Shown here in pieces: positions 44,179-56,686 of a stretch of DNA of 64,000 bases. The stretch's first letter is position 1. Each line of letters begins with the position of its first letter. Made by a program: the position numbers and the translations under genes. Source of the stretch: Paraburkholderia sp. IMGN_8 (GTDB taxonomy: Bacteria; Pseudomonadota; Gammaproteobacteria; Burkholderiales; Burkholderiaceae); the NCBI RefSeq assembly GCF_038050405.1, contig NZ_CP150900.1:4030001-4094000 (forward strand), written 5' to 3'. The notes beneath the pieces are model-generated. The model saw only the letters and a list, made by a program, of their open reading frames with translations. It had not been told where the DNA came from and made no database searches.

Positions 44179-45468
44179 TCAGACCTGAATCGCTTCCGGA
44201 TCGGTCTTTTCCAGTTCGACCGATGCGGCCAGCAACCCCAGCCGCGCCACCACGCCGTACATATAGAAGCGGTTCGGCGGCGCCGCGCCAGGCTTGGCGT
44301 GCGCGTCCGGCAGCGCCGTATGCTCGAAGCCGAGCGGCACGAAGTGCATGCCGGGCGCGTTCAGATTCTGATCGCGCTCACGGCTGCCGTGCACGCGGTA
44401 GAAGCCGCCCACCACATAGCGGTCGATCATATACACGACCGGCTCGGCGACTTCTTCGCCGATGCGCTCGAAGGTGTACACGCCTTCCTGCACGATGACG
44501 TCGTGCACTTCGAGGCCGTCTTTGGTGGTCGCCATCTTGGCGCGTTCGCGCTTGGTGAGCGCGGCCACTTCCGACGCATCGTGCACGGTCATCACACCCA
44601 TGCCATAGGTGCCCGCATCCGACTTGATGACGACATACGGTTTTTCGGAGATGCCGTACTCGCGATACTTCCTGGCGATCTTCTTCAGTACGCCGTCGAT
44701 CGCGTCTGCCAGCGCTTCTTCACCGGTGCGTTCCTGGAAGTCGACGCCTTCGACGTGCGCGAAGTACGGATTGATCATCCACGGGTCGATCTCGACCATC
44801 TTTGCGAATTTCTTCGCGACGTCGTCATAGCAGGAGAAATGCGTCGATTTGCGGCGCACCGCCCAGCCCGCGTGCAGCGGCGGCAACAGATACTGTTCGT
44901 GCAGATTTTCCAGCACGGGCGGAATCCCGCCCGACAGATCATTGTTCAGCAGAATCGAGCAAGGGTCGAAGTTCTTCAGACCGAGGCGGCGCGGCGTGCG
45001 CTCGAGCGGTTCGAGTACGAGCTTCTGCCCGTCCGACAGCGCGATCGTGACCGGCCCGACGATGCTTTCGTCGAGCGTGCCGAAACGCACGTTCAAACCC
45101 GCCTGGCGCATGATCGCTGCCAAACGGGCGACGTTCTCAAGATAAAACGCGTTGCGCGTATGGCGCTCGGGAATCACCAGCAGATTCTTCGCGTCCGGGC
45201 AGATCTTCTCGATCGATGCCATCGCGGCCTGCACGGCGAGCGGCAACACTTCCTGCGGCAGGTTGTTGAACGCGCCGGGAAACAGATTGGTATCGACCGG
45301 TGCGAGCTTGAAACCCGCGTTACGCAGATCGACAGAACAGTAGAACGGCGGCGTGTGCTCCTGCCATTCGAGCCGGAACCAGCGTTCGATGGCGGGTGTG
45401 GCGTCGAGGATCTTCCGCTCGAGGTCGAGCAGCGGGCCGTTTAACGCCGTAACTAGGTGCGGAACCAT
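44179..45468 (-). CDS. gshA: Glutamate-cysteine ligase
   Basis: GshA makes gamma-glutamylcysteine, the first step of glutathione synthesis. The 429-residue protein is of the beta-proteobacterial type, not related to E. coli GshA in simple alignment. Visible signatures are FYCSVDLRNAGFKLAPVDTN near the N-terminus, RKSTHFSCYDDVAKKFA, VVIKSDAGTYGMGVMT and the C-terminal GFYRVHGSRERDQNLNAPG. It precedes gshB. A perfect 8-bp inverted repeat (CATTCGCA 45537-45544 / TGCGAATG 45551-45558) lies in its upstream region. Confidence 0.93.
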   Translation of the reverse strand: MVPHLVTALNGPLLDLERKILDATPAIERWFRLEWQEHTPPFYCSVDLRNAGFKLAPVDTNLFPGAFNNLPQEVLPLAVQAAMASIEKICPDAKNLLVIPERHTRNAFYLENVARLAAIMRQAGLNVRFGTLDESIVGPVTIALSDGQKLVLEPLERTPRRLGLKNFDPCSILLNNDLSGGIPPVLENLHEQYLLPPLHAGWAVRRKSTHFSCYDDVAKKFAKMVEIDPWMINPYFAHVEGVDFQERTGEEALADAIDGVLKKIARKYREYGISEKPYVVIKSDAGTYGMGVMTVHDASEVAALTKRERAKMATTKDGLEVHDVIVQEGVYTFERIGEEVAEPVVYMIDRYVVGGFYRVHGSRERDQNLNAPGMHFVPLGFEHTALPDAHAKPGAAPPNRFYMYGVVARLGLLAASVELEKTDPEAIQV

Positions 45469-45617
45469 TGATCACTCGCAGACTGGAGAAAAAAGATTGT
45501 AGAGCAAATGCTTTGTCCATTTGGGGACGGTTTCTCCATTCGCAAGCGGATGCGAATGCATTCTCGCTATCGCCATGATAGGCGCGAAAATCTGCGGTTA
45601 ACAAGATACGCGGCAAG

Positions 45618-45642
45618 AAAAAAGCCCGCCATAAAGGCGGGC
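45618..45642 (-). terminator. Terminator after amtB
   Basis: GCCCGCC (45624-45630) pairs with GGCGGGC (45636-45642) around ATAAA. On the minus strand six T residues follow (45623-45618). It closes the glnK-amtB unit. Confidence 0.92.
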
Positions 45643-45699
45643 CAAAGTCGCTGCGCTTGATTCTGTGATCCGTCAAGCCCTGGAGCTTGTATTCGATCC

Positions 45700-47217
45700 T
45701 TATTCGACGTGTTCGCCGTGTAGCGTCACGTCCAGACCTTCGCGTTCCTGTTCTTCCGTCACGCGCAGGCCGATCACCATGTCGATGATCTTCAGCAGGA
45801 TGAAGCTCACCACGCCGCTGTAGATCAGCGTCGTCAACACGCCCTTCGCCTGCAGAACGATGCTGCCGTCCGCGCCGCCGATGTCCTTGACCGCGAACAC
45901 ACCGGTCAGAAGCGCACCCACGATACCGCCGATGCAGTGCACGCCGAACGCGTCGAGCGAGTCGTCGTAACCGAGCTTGTGCTTGAGCCACGTAGCCGAC
46001 CAGAAGCAGATCACGCCTGCCGCGATGCCGATCACGAGTGAACCCGTCATACCGACGAAGCCCGAAGCCGGCGTAATCGCCACCAGACCTGCCACGGCAC
46101 CCGACACGATACCGAGCACCGACGGCTTACCCTTGGCGGCCCATTCAGCGAACATCCAGGCGAGCGCTGCCGCTGCGGTTGCCACTTGCGTTGCGAACAT
46201 CGCGAAGCCGGCACGGCCGTCAGCCGCCACTGCCGAACCCGCGTTGAAGCCGAACCAGCCTACCCACAGCATGGCGCCGCCGATCAGCGTGAGCGTCAGG
46301 TTGTGCGGCGCCATCGCTTCCTTGCCGTAGCCGACACGCTTGCCGAGCACCAGAGCGCAGACCAGCGCCGCGATACCGGCGTTGATGTGCACCACCGTGC
46401 CGCCCGCGAAGTCGAGGATGCCCGCGCTAGCCAGCCAGCCGCTCGGTTCCCAGACCATATGCGCGATCGGCGAGTAGACGATGATCGACCACAGCGTCAT
46501 GAACACCAGCATCGCCGAAAACTTCATGCGATCGGCAAACGCGCCCGTGATCAGTGCCGGGGTAATGATCGCGAACGTCATCTGATAGACGCAGTAGACC
46601 GTTTCCGGAATCGTCGGTGCAAGGTGGCTGACGGTCAGCGTCGTCGCCTTGTCGCCGTGGATGTAGTTCATGCCCGCCATGAAGAAGCGTGACAAGCCAC
46701 CGATGAACGAACCGCCCGGGGTGAAGGCGAGGCTGTAGCCCACCACGACCCAGATGATCGACACAAGGCAGGTGATCGCGAAGCTTTGCATCAGGATCGC
46801 GAGCACGCTCTTCTTGCGGACCATGCCGCCGTAGAACAGCGCCAGACCCGGGATCGTCATGAACAGCACGAGCGCGGTGGAGGTCAGCATCCAGGCGGTG
46901 TCGCCCGAATTGATCTTCGACGAATCGACCGAGAACGGCGCGGTCGGGGCTGCCGGCGCGGCGGCAGCGGATGCGGCCGATGCATCAGGTGCGGCTGCGG
47001 CGCTGGCAGCCGGTGCAGCGGACGCTTCCGCGGCCGGTGCCGAAGCCGCGGCAGCGGCAGGTGCCGCCGAAGCCTCAGGCGCCGGCGCGCTCGCCGCCGT
47101 ATCGGAAGCAGCGGCCGAAGCGGCTGCGGGGGCGGAAGCGTCGTCCGCAAGGGCGGCGCCGATACCGCCCGCGAGCAGCGAACCGGCCATCAGCAAGGAC
47201 ATCAATAATTTGCGCAT
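45700..47217 (-). CDS. amtB: Ammonium transporter with long Ala/Ser/Pro N-terminal segment
   Basis: AmtB is a trimeric channel for ammonium in the inner membrane. Of 505 residues, 1 to about 25 are a signal peptide (ALADDAS). About 25-95 is a low-complexity stretch of Ala, Ser, Pro and Glu. Then follow the eleven helices with DTAWMLTSTALVLFMTIPGLALFYGG, the His pore residues in DFAGGTVVHINAG and in DSLDAFGVHCIGG, and a GlnK-binding C-tail (EREGLDVTLHGEHVE). Ordinary AmtB lacks the low-complexity segment. Cotranscribed with glnK (44-base gap). Confidence 0.95.
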   Translation of the reverse strand: MRKLLMSLLMAGSLLAGGIGAALADDASAPAAASAAASDTAASAPAPEASAAPAAAAASAPAAEASAAPAASAAAAPDASAASAAAAPAAPTAPFSVDSSKINSGDTAWMLTSTALVLFMTIPGLALFYGGMVRKKSVLAILMQSFAITCLVSIIWVVVGYSLAFTPGGSFIGGLSRFFMAGMNYIHGDKATTLTVSHLAPTIPETVYCVYQMTFAIITPALITGAFADRMKFSAMLVFMTLWSIIVYSPIAHMVWEPSGWLASAGILDFAGGTVVHINAGIAALVCALVLGKRVGYGKEAMAPHNLTLTLIGGAMLWVGWFGFNAGSAVAADGRAGFAMFATQVATAAAALAWMFAEWAAKGKPSVLGIVSGAVAGLVAITPASGFVGMTGSLVIGIAAGVICFWSATWLKHKLGYDDSLDAFGVHCIGGIVGALLTGVFAVKDIGGADGSIVLQAKGVLTTLIYSGVVSFILLKIIDMVIGLRVTEEQEREGLDVTLHGEHVE

Positions 47218-47261
47218 CTTTCGTTTCCTCTTGTCGCTATCTGTGTCGCTATCTTTTGGTA

Positions 47262-47840
<579 letters not shown>

Positions 47841-47996
47841 CTAGAGTGTTCGCAGGCTTCGACTACACGGCCGCGCACCAAAGGGGCTCATGCGGCGGCG
47901 GCAGGCGGCCGGCCATGCACCAATAGCGATCATTCGCTGTGACAAAGCACAGACGTAACGAAATATGCACATTATTTGTGCACCAAGGGGAACACC

Positions 47997-48254
47997 ATGA
48001 AACAACCGAACGATGTCTTTAACGATTTCCAGGCACGCATGAGCGAGCTGTTCAAGAACTCGCCGGCCAAAGATGTCGAACGCAACGTCAAAGCCATGCT
48101 GTCGCAGGGTTTTTCGAAGCTCGACCTGGTCACGCGTGAGGAATTCGATACGCAAACCCAGGTGCTGGTGCGCACCCGCGCGCGCCTCGAGGAGCTGGAG
48201 CGCCGCGTCGCCGAACTCGAGCAGAAGCTGCCGGTGACGACGCAAACGCCGTAA
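47997..48254 (+). CDS. ubiK: Accessory factor UbiK family (YqiC/BMFP) protein
   Basis: The 85-residue protein has a short helix (NDVFNDFQARMSELFKNSPAKDVERNVKAML) and a C-terminal coiled coil (ARLEELERRVAELEQKL), the BMFP/UbiK layout. UbiK assists the soluble ubiquinone-synthesis complex with UbiJ. Start ATG 47997, behind AGGGGAA. Divergent from glnK. Confidence 0.88.
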   Translation: MKQPNDVFNDFQARMSELFKNSPAKDVERNVKAMLSQGFSKLDLVTREEFDTQTQVLVRTRARLEELERRVAELEQKLPVTTQTP

Positions 48255-48377
48255 GGCGAGGAACGAGCCGGTCTATCGGCTGCATCTTTGCTGCACATCA
48301 CTGGCAAGCGAGCCGTGACGTCATCAGCGTTTTAGGGGACCGGTGCGCTTTTAGCGCGCTGTCCGACGGGAGAAAAC

Positions 48378-49961
48378 ATGTCGCTTGCCGTGGTGCGCAG
48401 TCGCGCGCCGGCCTCTGGCCGCGCGCCTGAAGTAACCGTCGAGGTTCACCTCGCGAACGGATTACCCTCCTTTTCGATCGTCGGCCTTCCTGATCTGGAA
48501 GTGCGCGAAAGCCGCGAGCGCGTGCGCGCGGCGCTGCAGAACTGCGGCTTCGATTTCCCTGTCCGGCGCATCACAGTCAATCTCGCTCCCGCCGATTTGC
48601 CGAAAGAGTCCGGCCGCTTCGACCTGCCGATCGCGCTGGGCATTCTGGCGGCAAGCGGGCAGATTCCGGCGGAATCGTTACTGCACCGTGAATTTGCCGG
48701 CGAACTGTCGCTGACCGGCGCGCTGCGACCCATGCGCGGCGCTTTCGCGATGGCCTGCGGGACGGCGCGCAGCGGCGCTTCTAACGGCGCCTCTATTACT
48801 GCGGGCGAGCAGTCGGCGGCAGGGACGCCAGCTCGGCACGCCGCGCAGCTTTATCTTCCAGCCGCCAGCGCCGCGGAAGCCGCGCTTGTACCCGGCGTCG
48901 ATGTCTACGGCGCCGCCGATCTGCCGTCGCTGTGCGCCCATCTGGCCGAAGCACCCGACGCCCGGCTCTATCCTGTCACCGCGCCCGACCTTACCGAGAG
49001 CGCGCCCGTGGTGGTCCCCGACATGGCCGACGTGATCGGCCAGCGCGGCGCGCGCCGCGCACTCGAGGTCGCCGCCGCCGGCGGTCATCACGTCCTGATG
49101 GTGGGACCGCCCGGCGCGGGCAAATCGATGCTTGCCGCGCGCCTGCCAAGCCTGCTCCCGCCGATGACCGACGATGAGGCGCTCAGCTCCGCCGCCTTGC
49201 TGTCAGCCAGCCGGTCCGGCTTTACGCCTTCCCAGTGGCGGCAACGGCCATTTCGCGCGCCGCATCACTCATCGAGCGCGGCTGCGCTGGTCGGCGGACG
49301 CAATCCACCGCAACCCGGCGAAATCACGCTGGCACATCTGGGCGTGCTGTTCCTCGACGAACTGCCGGAATTCGACCGTCATGTGCTGGAAACGCTGCGT
49401 GAGCCGCTCGAAGCGGGCCGCATCACGATTTCGCGCGCGGCGTTGCAAGCGGATTTCCCGGCGGCCTGCCAATTGATAGCCGCCATGAATCCCTGTCCGT
49501 GCGGATGGCGCGGCGACCCCAACGGCCGTTGCCGTTGCACGCCGGAGATTGCGGCGCGCTATCTGCGCAAGCTGTCTGGGCCGCTGGTCGACCGGATCGA
49601 TATCCAGATCGAGATTCCCGCGCTTGGCGCCGCAGAACTGTCCGCGCGCAAGACAGTCAGCGCAGAAGCGAGCGCGGCGATAGCGGAAAGGGTAGGCGCG
49701 GCGCGAGCGCGGCAACTGGCACGCCAGGGCAAAACCAATCGCGAACTGGGGGGGCGTGAAGTAGACGACGTTTGCCGCCCCGACACAGCCGGTGAAGCAT
49801 TGTTGCGCGAAGCAGGCGAGCGCTTCAGATGGTCAGCGCGCGCTTACTACCGGGTCCTGAAGGTGGCCCGGACCATCGCCGACCTTGCAGGGGAAGCTAC
49901 GCCAAGTGCTGCGCAGATCGGCGAAGCGATCCAATATCGGCGGGCTTTTGGCTCCGTATAA
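48378..49961 (+). CDS. comM: YifB/ComM family Mg-chelatase-like AAA+ ATPase
   Basis: ComM is a hexameric helicase that promotes branch migration when transformed DNA is integrated. Of 527 residues, a Lon-protease-like domain (1 to about 170) has GLPSFSIVGLPDLEVRESRERVRAAL. The AAA+ core carries Walker A GPPGAGKSMLA and Walker B LGVLFLDELPEF. Then come CPCGWRGDP with zinc-like Cys residues and a C-terminal helical domain. An Ala/Gly-rich insert (about 130-155) lengthens it slightly. No adjacent competence gene, but comF is also in the window. Confidence 0.93.
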   Translation: MSLAVVRSRAPASGRAPEVTVEVHLANGLPSFSIVGLPDLEVRESRERVRAALQNCGFDFPVRRITVNLAPADLPKESGRFDLPIALGILAASGQIPAESLLHREFAGELSLTGALRPMRGAFAMACGTARSGASNGASITAGEQSAAGTPARHAAQLYLPAASAAEAALVPGVDVYGAADLPSLCAHLAEAPDARLYPVTAPDLTESAPVVVPDMADVIGQRGARRALEVAAAGGHHVLMVGPPGAGKSMLAARLPSLLPPMTDDEALSSAALLSASRSGFTPSQWRQRPFRAPHHSSSAAALVGGRNPPQPGEITLAHLGVLFLDELPEFDRHVLETLREPLEAGRITISRAALQADFPAACQLIAAMNPCPCGWRGDPNGRCRCTPEIAARYLRKLSGPLVDRIDIQIEIPALGAAELSARKTVSAEASAAIAERVGAARARQLARQGKTNRELGGREVDDVCRPDTAGEALLREAGERFRWSARAYYRVLKVARTIADLAGEATPSAAQIGEAIQYRRAFGSV

Positions 49962-50114
49962 GGCGAAAAATCCGCTGTCAAGACTTGACTTATGCACATT
50001 CGCGCGCTCCAGATAGATTTGGATACATCTGAAAGGCGCTTGTGAGCCGAAGCGAAAAAGGCTTTGATTTTATTGTGCTTTTTTGAATGACCCATGCGCG
50101 GGCAAACTGACAGA

Positions 50115-50188
50115 ATGCCCACGGAATGGGCATCTTCGACAATTAGCACAGAGTTCTCAACAGAGTTATCCACAGCACCTGTGGGTAA
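50115..50188. promoter_or_regulatory. Inverted repeat and paired DnaA-box-like sites after comM
   Basis: The 332-base gap 49962-50293 has no gene. It contains ATGCCCA (50115-50121) / TGGGCAT (50127-50133), a perfect 7-bp inverted repeat. It also holds TTATCCACAG (50166-50175) facing CTGTGGGTAA (50179-50188). The first matches the DnaA box TTATNCACA exactly; the second reads TTACCCACAG on the other strand, one base from the box consensus. Confidence 0.5.
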
Positions 50189-50293
50189 CTGGAAAACCTC
50201 CATGTAAACCGGCAATTAGCGCGCGAAGCTGCGAAGAAACTTTCACTGTGTCCAGCCAGACTTCGCGCGCCGGATCGGCCCAAACCACCGCTG

Positions 50294-50878
50294 TCAATAA
50301 AGCTGGAACGACGAAAAAAACTGGTCGACCTGTTCCTGTGGCAGTGGCCTGGAAGCGATGATCGCCGCCTGATAGACGTGCCGGCCGCGCGCCACCAGCC
50401 GTGCGTAGACCGTGCGCGCTTCGTGTTGCGAACCGGCTTCGCCGCTCAGTTTCATTTCCAGACCGAGCACCTTGCCGCCTGCGGCGAGCGGAATCTGTAC
50501 GGCGTGCGCATCGGGCGCGGCACCCACGTTGCGGGCAAGGCCGGTGCGCAAGAATTCGAGCGCGGCGCGTTGCGTCTCCTGATCGTCGTTCGGCAGCATC
50601 ACGGTGCCAACCGCGAACACGGCGTCGCCGGCTTCGGCCGTCTGCATCGCCATCTGCATCGGCGTGCCGGCGATCTGCACCGAGCGCTGATCGTTGCCGG
50701 GCTTGGCCGGCAAGTCGACGGTATAACCGTTGTCGTTGTTCATGATGGTGCGCCAGTCGAAAGTCGGCGAACACGCTGTCAGCGCGCCGCCCAGCGCCAG
50801 CGCGCAGACCGCAGCGCCAAGCGCTGCGAGCGCATGCTGCGAGCGCGGAACTGCAGCGACTGGGCGGCCAGCCATCAT
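50294..50878 (-). CDS. Putative lipoprotein of unknown function
   Basis: I do not recognise a named family. From ATG 50878 the 194-residue protein has a hydrophobic segment (ALAALGAAVCALALGGAL) and a lipobox LTAC, so it is probably anchored in the outer or inner membrane. The mature part is about 155 residues of mixed alpha/beta sequence (GYTVDLPAKPG, MQMAMQTAEAGDAVFAVGTVMLP, ARTVYARLVARGRHVYQAAIIAS, ending FFSSFQLY). The VDQFFSSFQL ending recalls many conserved hypothetical lipoproteins. The start is uncertain; the frame is open to 50992. It shares a short divergent gap with tlpA. Confidence 0.6.
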   Translation of the reverse strand: MMAGRPVAAVPRSQHALAALGAAVCALALGGALTACSPTFDWRTIMNNDNGYTVDLPAKPGNDQRSVQIAGTPMQMAMQTAEAGDAVFAVGTVMLPNDDQETQRAALEFLRTGLARNVGAAPDAHAVQIPLAAGGKVLGLEMKLSGEAGSQHEARTVYARLVARGRHVYQAAIIASRPLPQEQVDQFFSSFQLY

Positions 50879-51123
50879 GTGCTGGCCAGAGGGACGGCTA
50901 TCGGAACGGCAAAGCGGACGGCGGGCGAGAAAACGAAAGGCGGTTCGGAGCATGGAACAGAAGATCGGACTGACGAGAACGGAAAGCTCCATTATCCGCT
51001 CCCGGCCCGCGTCCTGCCGCGCCCCCGGATTGGGGCTACAATAGCGGCACCAAGCAATTCGGGCTTAAAACCCAAGCCGACGCACTGTCCCGCGCGTTCT
51101 GCGCGACTCTCGAGGTTCCGTTC

Positions 51124-51654
51124 ATGAGCTCCACCCCGTCCACTGCCGCCCGCCGCGCGAGTCCGCTTCGTTACATCATCATGGCCGTCGTAGCCGCCGC
51201 GATCGCCATTGCCGGCTATTTCGCCTTTGCCGGCCAGCAACGCGTGCCCGATGCGACCTTCACTTTGCTGTCCGGCCAGAAAGTCTCGACCGCCGATCTG
51301 AAGGGCAAGGTCTACCTGGTCAACTTCTGGGCGACCAGCTGCGACACCTGCATGAAGGAAATGCCGCAGATGGTCCAGACCTATAACCGCTTCAAGGGCA
51401 AAGGGCTGGAATTCGTCGCGGTCGCGATGAACTACGACGCGCCGATGTACGTGACGAACTACACGCAAACGCGCCAGTTGCCGTTCAAGGTTGCAATGGA
51501 CGACGGCTCGGCCGCCAAGCAGTTCGGCAACGTCCAGCTCACGCCGACCACCTTCGTGGTCGACAAGGACGGCAAGATTCTCAAGCGTTATGTCGGTGAG
51601 CCGCAATTCGCGGAACTCGACCAGCTGTTGGAAAAAGCGCTGAACGCGGCCTGA
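51124..51654 (+). CDS. TlpA/ResA family thiol-disulfide oxidoreductase
   Basis: The 176-residue thioredoxin-like protein has an N-terminal membrane anchor (IIMAVVAAAIAIAGYFAFAG). Its periplasmic domain has the active site VNFWATSCDTCMKEMPQM (CDTC instead of CPxC) and the cis-Pro LTPTTFVVDKDGKI. It probably keeps cysteines of periplasmic or cytochrome c substrates reduced. No ccm genes are nearby. Start ATG 51124. Confidence 0.9.
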   Translation: MSSTPSTAARRASPLRYIIMAVVAAAIAIAGYFAFAGQQRVPDATFTLLSGQKVSTADLKGKVYLVNFWATSCDTCMKEMPQMVQTYNRFKGKGLEFVAVAMNYDAPMYVTNYTQTRQLPFKVAMDDGSAAKQFGNVQLTPTTFVVDKDGKILKRYVGEPQFAELDQLLEKALNAA

Positions 51655-51689
51655 CTGCGTGGCGCTTCCCGATCCGGATCGATCCAGAC

Positions 51690-51722
51690 GCGCCGGCGCG
51701 CATCGCCTCGCCGCCGGCGCTT
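51690..51722. terminator. Convergent hairpin between tlpA and dctD
   Basis: GCGCCGGCG (51690-51698) pairs perfectly with CGCCGGCGC (51712-51720), followed by TT. It lies between two converging stops and could serve either gene, though the T-run is short. Confidence 0.5.
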
Positions 51723-51729
51723 CAAACCC

Positions 51730-53082
51730 TCACCGCTCCCCTTCCCCTTTGGCCGCCAGGCCATATCGTTTGATCTTCTCGTAAAGCGTCGCTTTCCCAA
51801 GCTGCAACTTGTCTGCCGCGACCGCGACCACTCCGCCGACCTGCTCCAACGCCTCCGCGATCACCGCCCGCTCGAATTGCTCGACACGCTCTTTGAGCGG
51901 TTGCGCCGCTGCATCTTCGTCGCCGAACGACATCACGGGATCGTCGGCGATGCCGAGCACGAAGCGGTCGGCGGCATTGCGCAGCTCCCGCACATTGCCC
52001 GGCCAGTCACGCTGCATCAAACTCGCGCGCTGCCGGTCGGTGAGAATCGGCGCGGGACGTTGGTAACGCACCGCCGCGTCCAGCAAGAAGTGCTCGAACA
52101 GCGGCACGATGTCCTCGCGCCGCTCCCCTAACGGCGGCAGCGCGATCGTCACCACATTCAGCCGATACAGCAAGTCGCGCCGGAACGAGCCGTCCGCGAC
52201 ATGCTCGGCCATATCGCCCTTCGCGGCGGCAACCACGCGGCAATCCACGCGGATCGGCTGATTGGACCCGAGCCGTTCCAGCACGCCGTCCTGCAGAACA
52301 CGCAGCAGCTTGACCTGCAAAGCGAGCGGCATGCTCTCGATTTCGTCGAGGAACAATGTGCCGCCCGACGCGTGTTCGAGCTTGCCGATGCGCCGTTTTG
52401 CCGCGCCCGTAAACGCACCCGGTTCGTAGCCGAACATTTCCGACTCGAACATCGGCTCCGGCAACGCACCGCAATTGACCGCGATAAATGGCTTGTCGCG
52501 ACGCGGCGACAGTTCGTGCAGGCTGCGCGCAATCAACTCTTTGCCCGCGCCGGTGTCGCCGTTGATCAGCACCGACGCATCGGTCGGCGCAACGTTCGCA
52601 ATCAGCCGCCGCACCTGCTCGATCGCCGGACTGCGGCCGATGATGCGCGGCGCCACCGTGTTCTGTTCCGCCAGTTCACGACGCAGCGCGAGGTTTTCCA
52701 GCACCAGCGTGCGGCGCTCCAAAGCCCGTCGCACGGTCTCGATCAAACGCTCGGACGCGAACGGCTTCTCGATGAAGTCATACGCGCCGTCGCGCATGGC
52801 CTGCACGGCCATCGAAATGTCGCCGTGGCCGGTGACCAGAATCACCGGCACGTCCGGCGCCCGCTCATGGCATTGCGCGAGCAGATCGAGACCGCTCGCG
52901 CCCGGCAAGCGGATATCGCTGACGATCACGCCGGAGAAATCCGCGCTGATCATCCTGGCCGCGGATTCCGCCGACGCATGGCCGATCACGTCGAACCCCG
53001 CCAGTTGCAGGCTCTGCACGCTGGCGCGGCGCACCAGTTCGTCGTCCTCGATATACAGCACTTGCAAGCCGTGGTTCAGCAT
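51730..53082 (-). CDS. dctD: C4-dicarboxylate response regulator, sigma-54-dependent activator
   Basis: DctD activates dctA transcription with sigma-54 when phosphorylated by DctB. Of 450 residues, a receiver domain (1 to about 125) carries phospho-acceptor Asp56 in [10 protein letters not shown]. An AAA+ domain (about 145-375) has Walker [12 protein letters not shown], the sigma-54 contact GAFTGA and the [13 protein letters not shown]alker B. A Fis-type helix-turn-helix ends it ([22 protein letters not shown]). It follows dctB by 16 bases. Confidence 0.94.
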   Translation of the reverse strand: MLNHGLQVLYIEDDELVRRASVQSLQLAGFDVIGHASAESAARMISADFSGVIVSDIRLPGASGLDLLAQCHERAPDVPVILVTGHGDISMAVQAMRDGAYDFIEKPFASERLIETVRRALERRTLVLENLALRRELAEQNTVAPRIIGRSPAIEQVRRLIANVAPTDASVLINGDTGAGKELIARSLHELSPRRDKPFIAVNCGALPEPMFESEMFGYEPGAFTGAAKRRIGKLEHASGGTLFLDEIESMPLALQVKLLRVLQDGVLERLGSNQPIRVDCRVVAAAKGDMAEHVADGSFRRDLLYRLNVVTIALPPLGERREDIVPLFEHFLLDAAVRYQRPAPILTDRQRASLMQRDWPGNVRELRNAADRFVLGIADDPVMSFGDEDAAAQPLKERVEQFERAVIAEALEQVGGVVAVAADKLQLGKATLYEKIKRYGLAAKGEGER

Positions 53083-53098
53083 GTCGTTCTCGTCTGAT

Positions 53099-55111
<2,013 letters not shown>

Positions 55112-55139
55112 ACGTTGGCGGTCGCGGCCATGACCCGGC

Positions 55140-56420
55140 TTAAACGCCAGCCGGCTCTTTGACCACTACTTCGCCGCGCAGCGCGGCGTTCAGCTTCGAG
55201 CGATCCAGTTCCTTTTCCCACGCCGACACCACCACCGTCGCCACGCCGTTGCCGACGATATTGGTCAGCGCGCGGCATTCGCTCATGAAGCGGTCGATGC
55301 CGAGAATCAGCACCATGCCCGACAGCGGAATGGTCGGCACCACAGCGAGTGTTGCCGCCAGCGTGATGAAACCCGCGCCGGTCACGCCGCTCGCGCCCTT
55401 CGAGGTCAGCATCGTCACCGCCAGCAGCGTGAGCTGCTGCGTCCACGTAAGGTCGATGTTGGTGGCCTGGGCGATGAACAGCACGGCCATCGTCATATAG
55501 ATGTTGGTGCCGTCGAGGTTGAACGAATAACCGGTCGGCACCACGAGGCCCACCACCGAGCGCGAGCAGCCGAGCTTTTCGAGCTTGAGCATCAGTTGCG
55601 GCAGTGCGGCTTCCGACGAGCTCGTGCCGAGCACGATCAGCATCTCTTCCTTGATGTACGAGACAAAGCGCAGGATGTTGAAGCCCACCGCGCGCGCGAT
55701 GAGGCCGAGCACGACCACCACGAACACGATCGAAGTCAGATAGAACGTGCCGATCAGCTTGAGCATCGGCAACAGAGAGCCGATGCCGTACTTGCCGATC
55801 GTGAAGGCCATCGCGCCGAACGCGCCGATCGGCGCCAGCTTCGTGATGATGCGCACGATGCCGAACAGCACGTGCGAGAGGCCGTCGATGAAGTTCGTCA
55901 CGACCTTGCCCTTCTCACCCGCCGTTGCCAGCACCGCGCCGAACAGCAGCGCGACCAGCAGGATCTGCAGGATCTCGCCTTGCGCGAACGCCGACGAGAT
56001 CGTGTCAGGAATGATGTGCATCAGGAAATCGACCGTGGTCTGGCCGTGCGCCTTGGCGGCGTACGAAGCGACCGCCTTGCCGTCGAGCGTGGCCGGATCG
56101 ATGTTGAAGCCGACACCCGGCTTGAGCACGTGCGTGGCGATCAGGCCGAGCACCAGCGCGAAGGTCGAAACGATTTCGAAGTACAGCAGCGCCTTGCCGC
56201 CGACGCGCCCGACCTTCTTCATGTCTTCCATGCCGGCGATGCCCGTCACCACCGTACAGAAGATGATCGGCCCGATCACCATCTTGATCAGCTTGATGAA
56301 GCCGTCGCCGAGCGGCTTCATGTCGACGGCGAGGTTCGGGTAGTAGTGTCCGAGCGCGATACCGATGATGATCGCCACGATCACCTGGACGTACAGCACT
56401 TTGTGGATAGGTTTCTTCAC
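55140..56420 (-). CDS. dctA: C4-dicarboxylate:cation symporter DctA
   Basis: DctA imports succinate, fumarate and malate. The 426-residue member of the DAACS family has the N-terminal [19 protein letters not shown], the serine-rich loop [35 protein letters not shown] and the [17 protein letters not shown] motif, all lining the substrate site. GTG 56420 is selected because CAGGAAA lies just upstream and the protein then begins at the usual residue. First gene of dctA-dctB-dctD. Confidence 0.96.
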   Translation of the reverse strand: MKKPIHKVLYVQVIVAIIIGIALGHYYPNLAVDMKPLGDGFIKLIKMVIGPIIFCTVVTGIAGMEDMKKVGRVGGKALLYFEIVSTFALVLGLIATHVLKPGVGFNIDPATLDGKAVASYAAKAHGQTTVDFLMHIIPDTISSAFAQGEILQILLVALLFGAVLATAGEKGKVVTNFIDGLSHVLFGIVRIITKLAPIGAFGAMAFTIGKYGIGSLLPMLKLIGTFYLTSIVFVVVVLGLIARAVGFNILRFVSYIKEEMLIVLGTSSSEAALPQLMLKLEKLGCSRSVVGLVVPTGYSFNLDGTNIYMTMAVLFIAQATNIDLTWTQQLTLLAVTMLTSKGASGVTGAGFITLAATLAVVPTIPLSGMVLILGIDRFMSECRALTNIVGNGVATVVVSAWEKELDRSKLNAALRGEVVVKEPAGV

Positions 56421-56610
56421 GATGTTTCCTGCGATGTGGATGAGCTCATGGCCTGCCACGCTGCGCATCATGCGAACGAATGATCGTCACGCCTGTGCAC
56501 GGCATTAGGCCGCGACAAGACGACGAATTCAGAGATACCGGGAAGGGAAATCAGACATCGTTGTCTCCTTGCTTTAGTTGTCGGACCGTTGCGGCCGCGT
56601 GATCTATTTC

Positions 56611-56625
56611 GCAAGGTCGATGCCA
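56611..56625 (-). promoter_or_regulatory. Sigma-54 promoter of dctA
   Basis: On the minus strand TGGCAT-CGACC-TTGC fits the -24/-12 consensus. The start point would be near 56600, about 180 bases before dctA. This agrees with the sigma-54 activator DctD being encoded in the same operon. Confidence 0.85.
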
Positions 56626-56686
56626 GCTTGATGCGAAGCGAATCGCCTTGATTTTTATAGGTTTTTTGGTGTGTTACGACGCGCGC

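Noticed and set aside
50160..50190. Chromosome origin at the DnaA-box pair
   Set aside because: No dnaA, dnaN, gyrB or parAB, no AT-rich unwinding element, and only two boxes.
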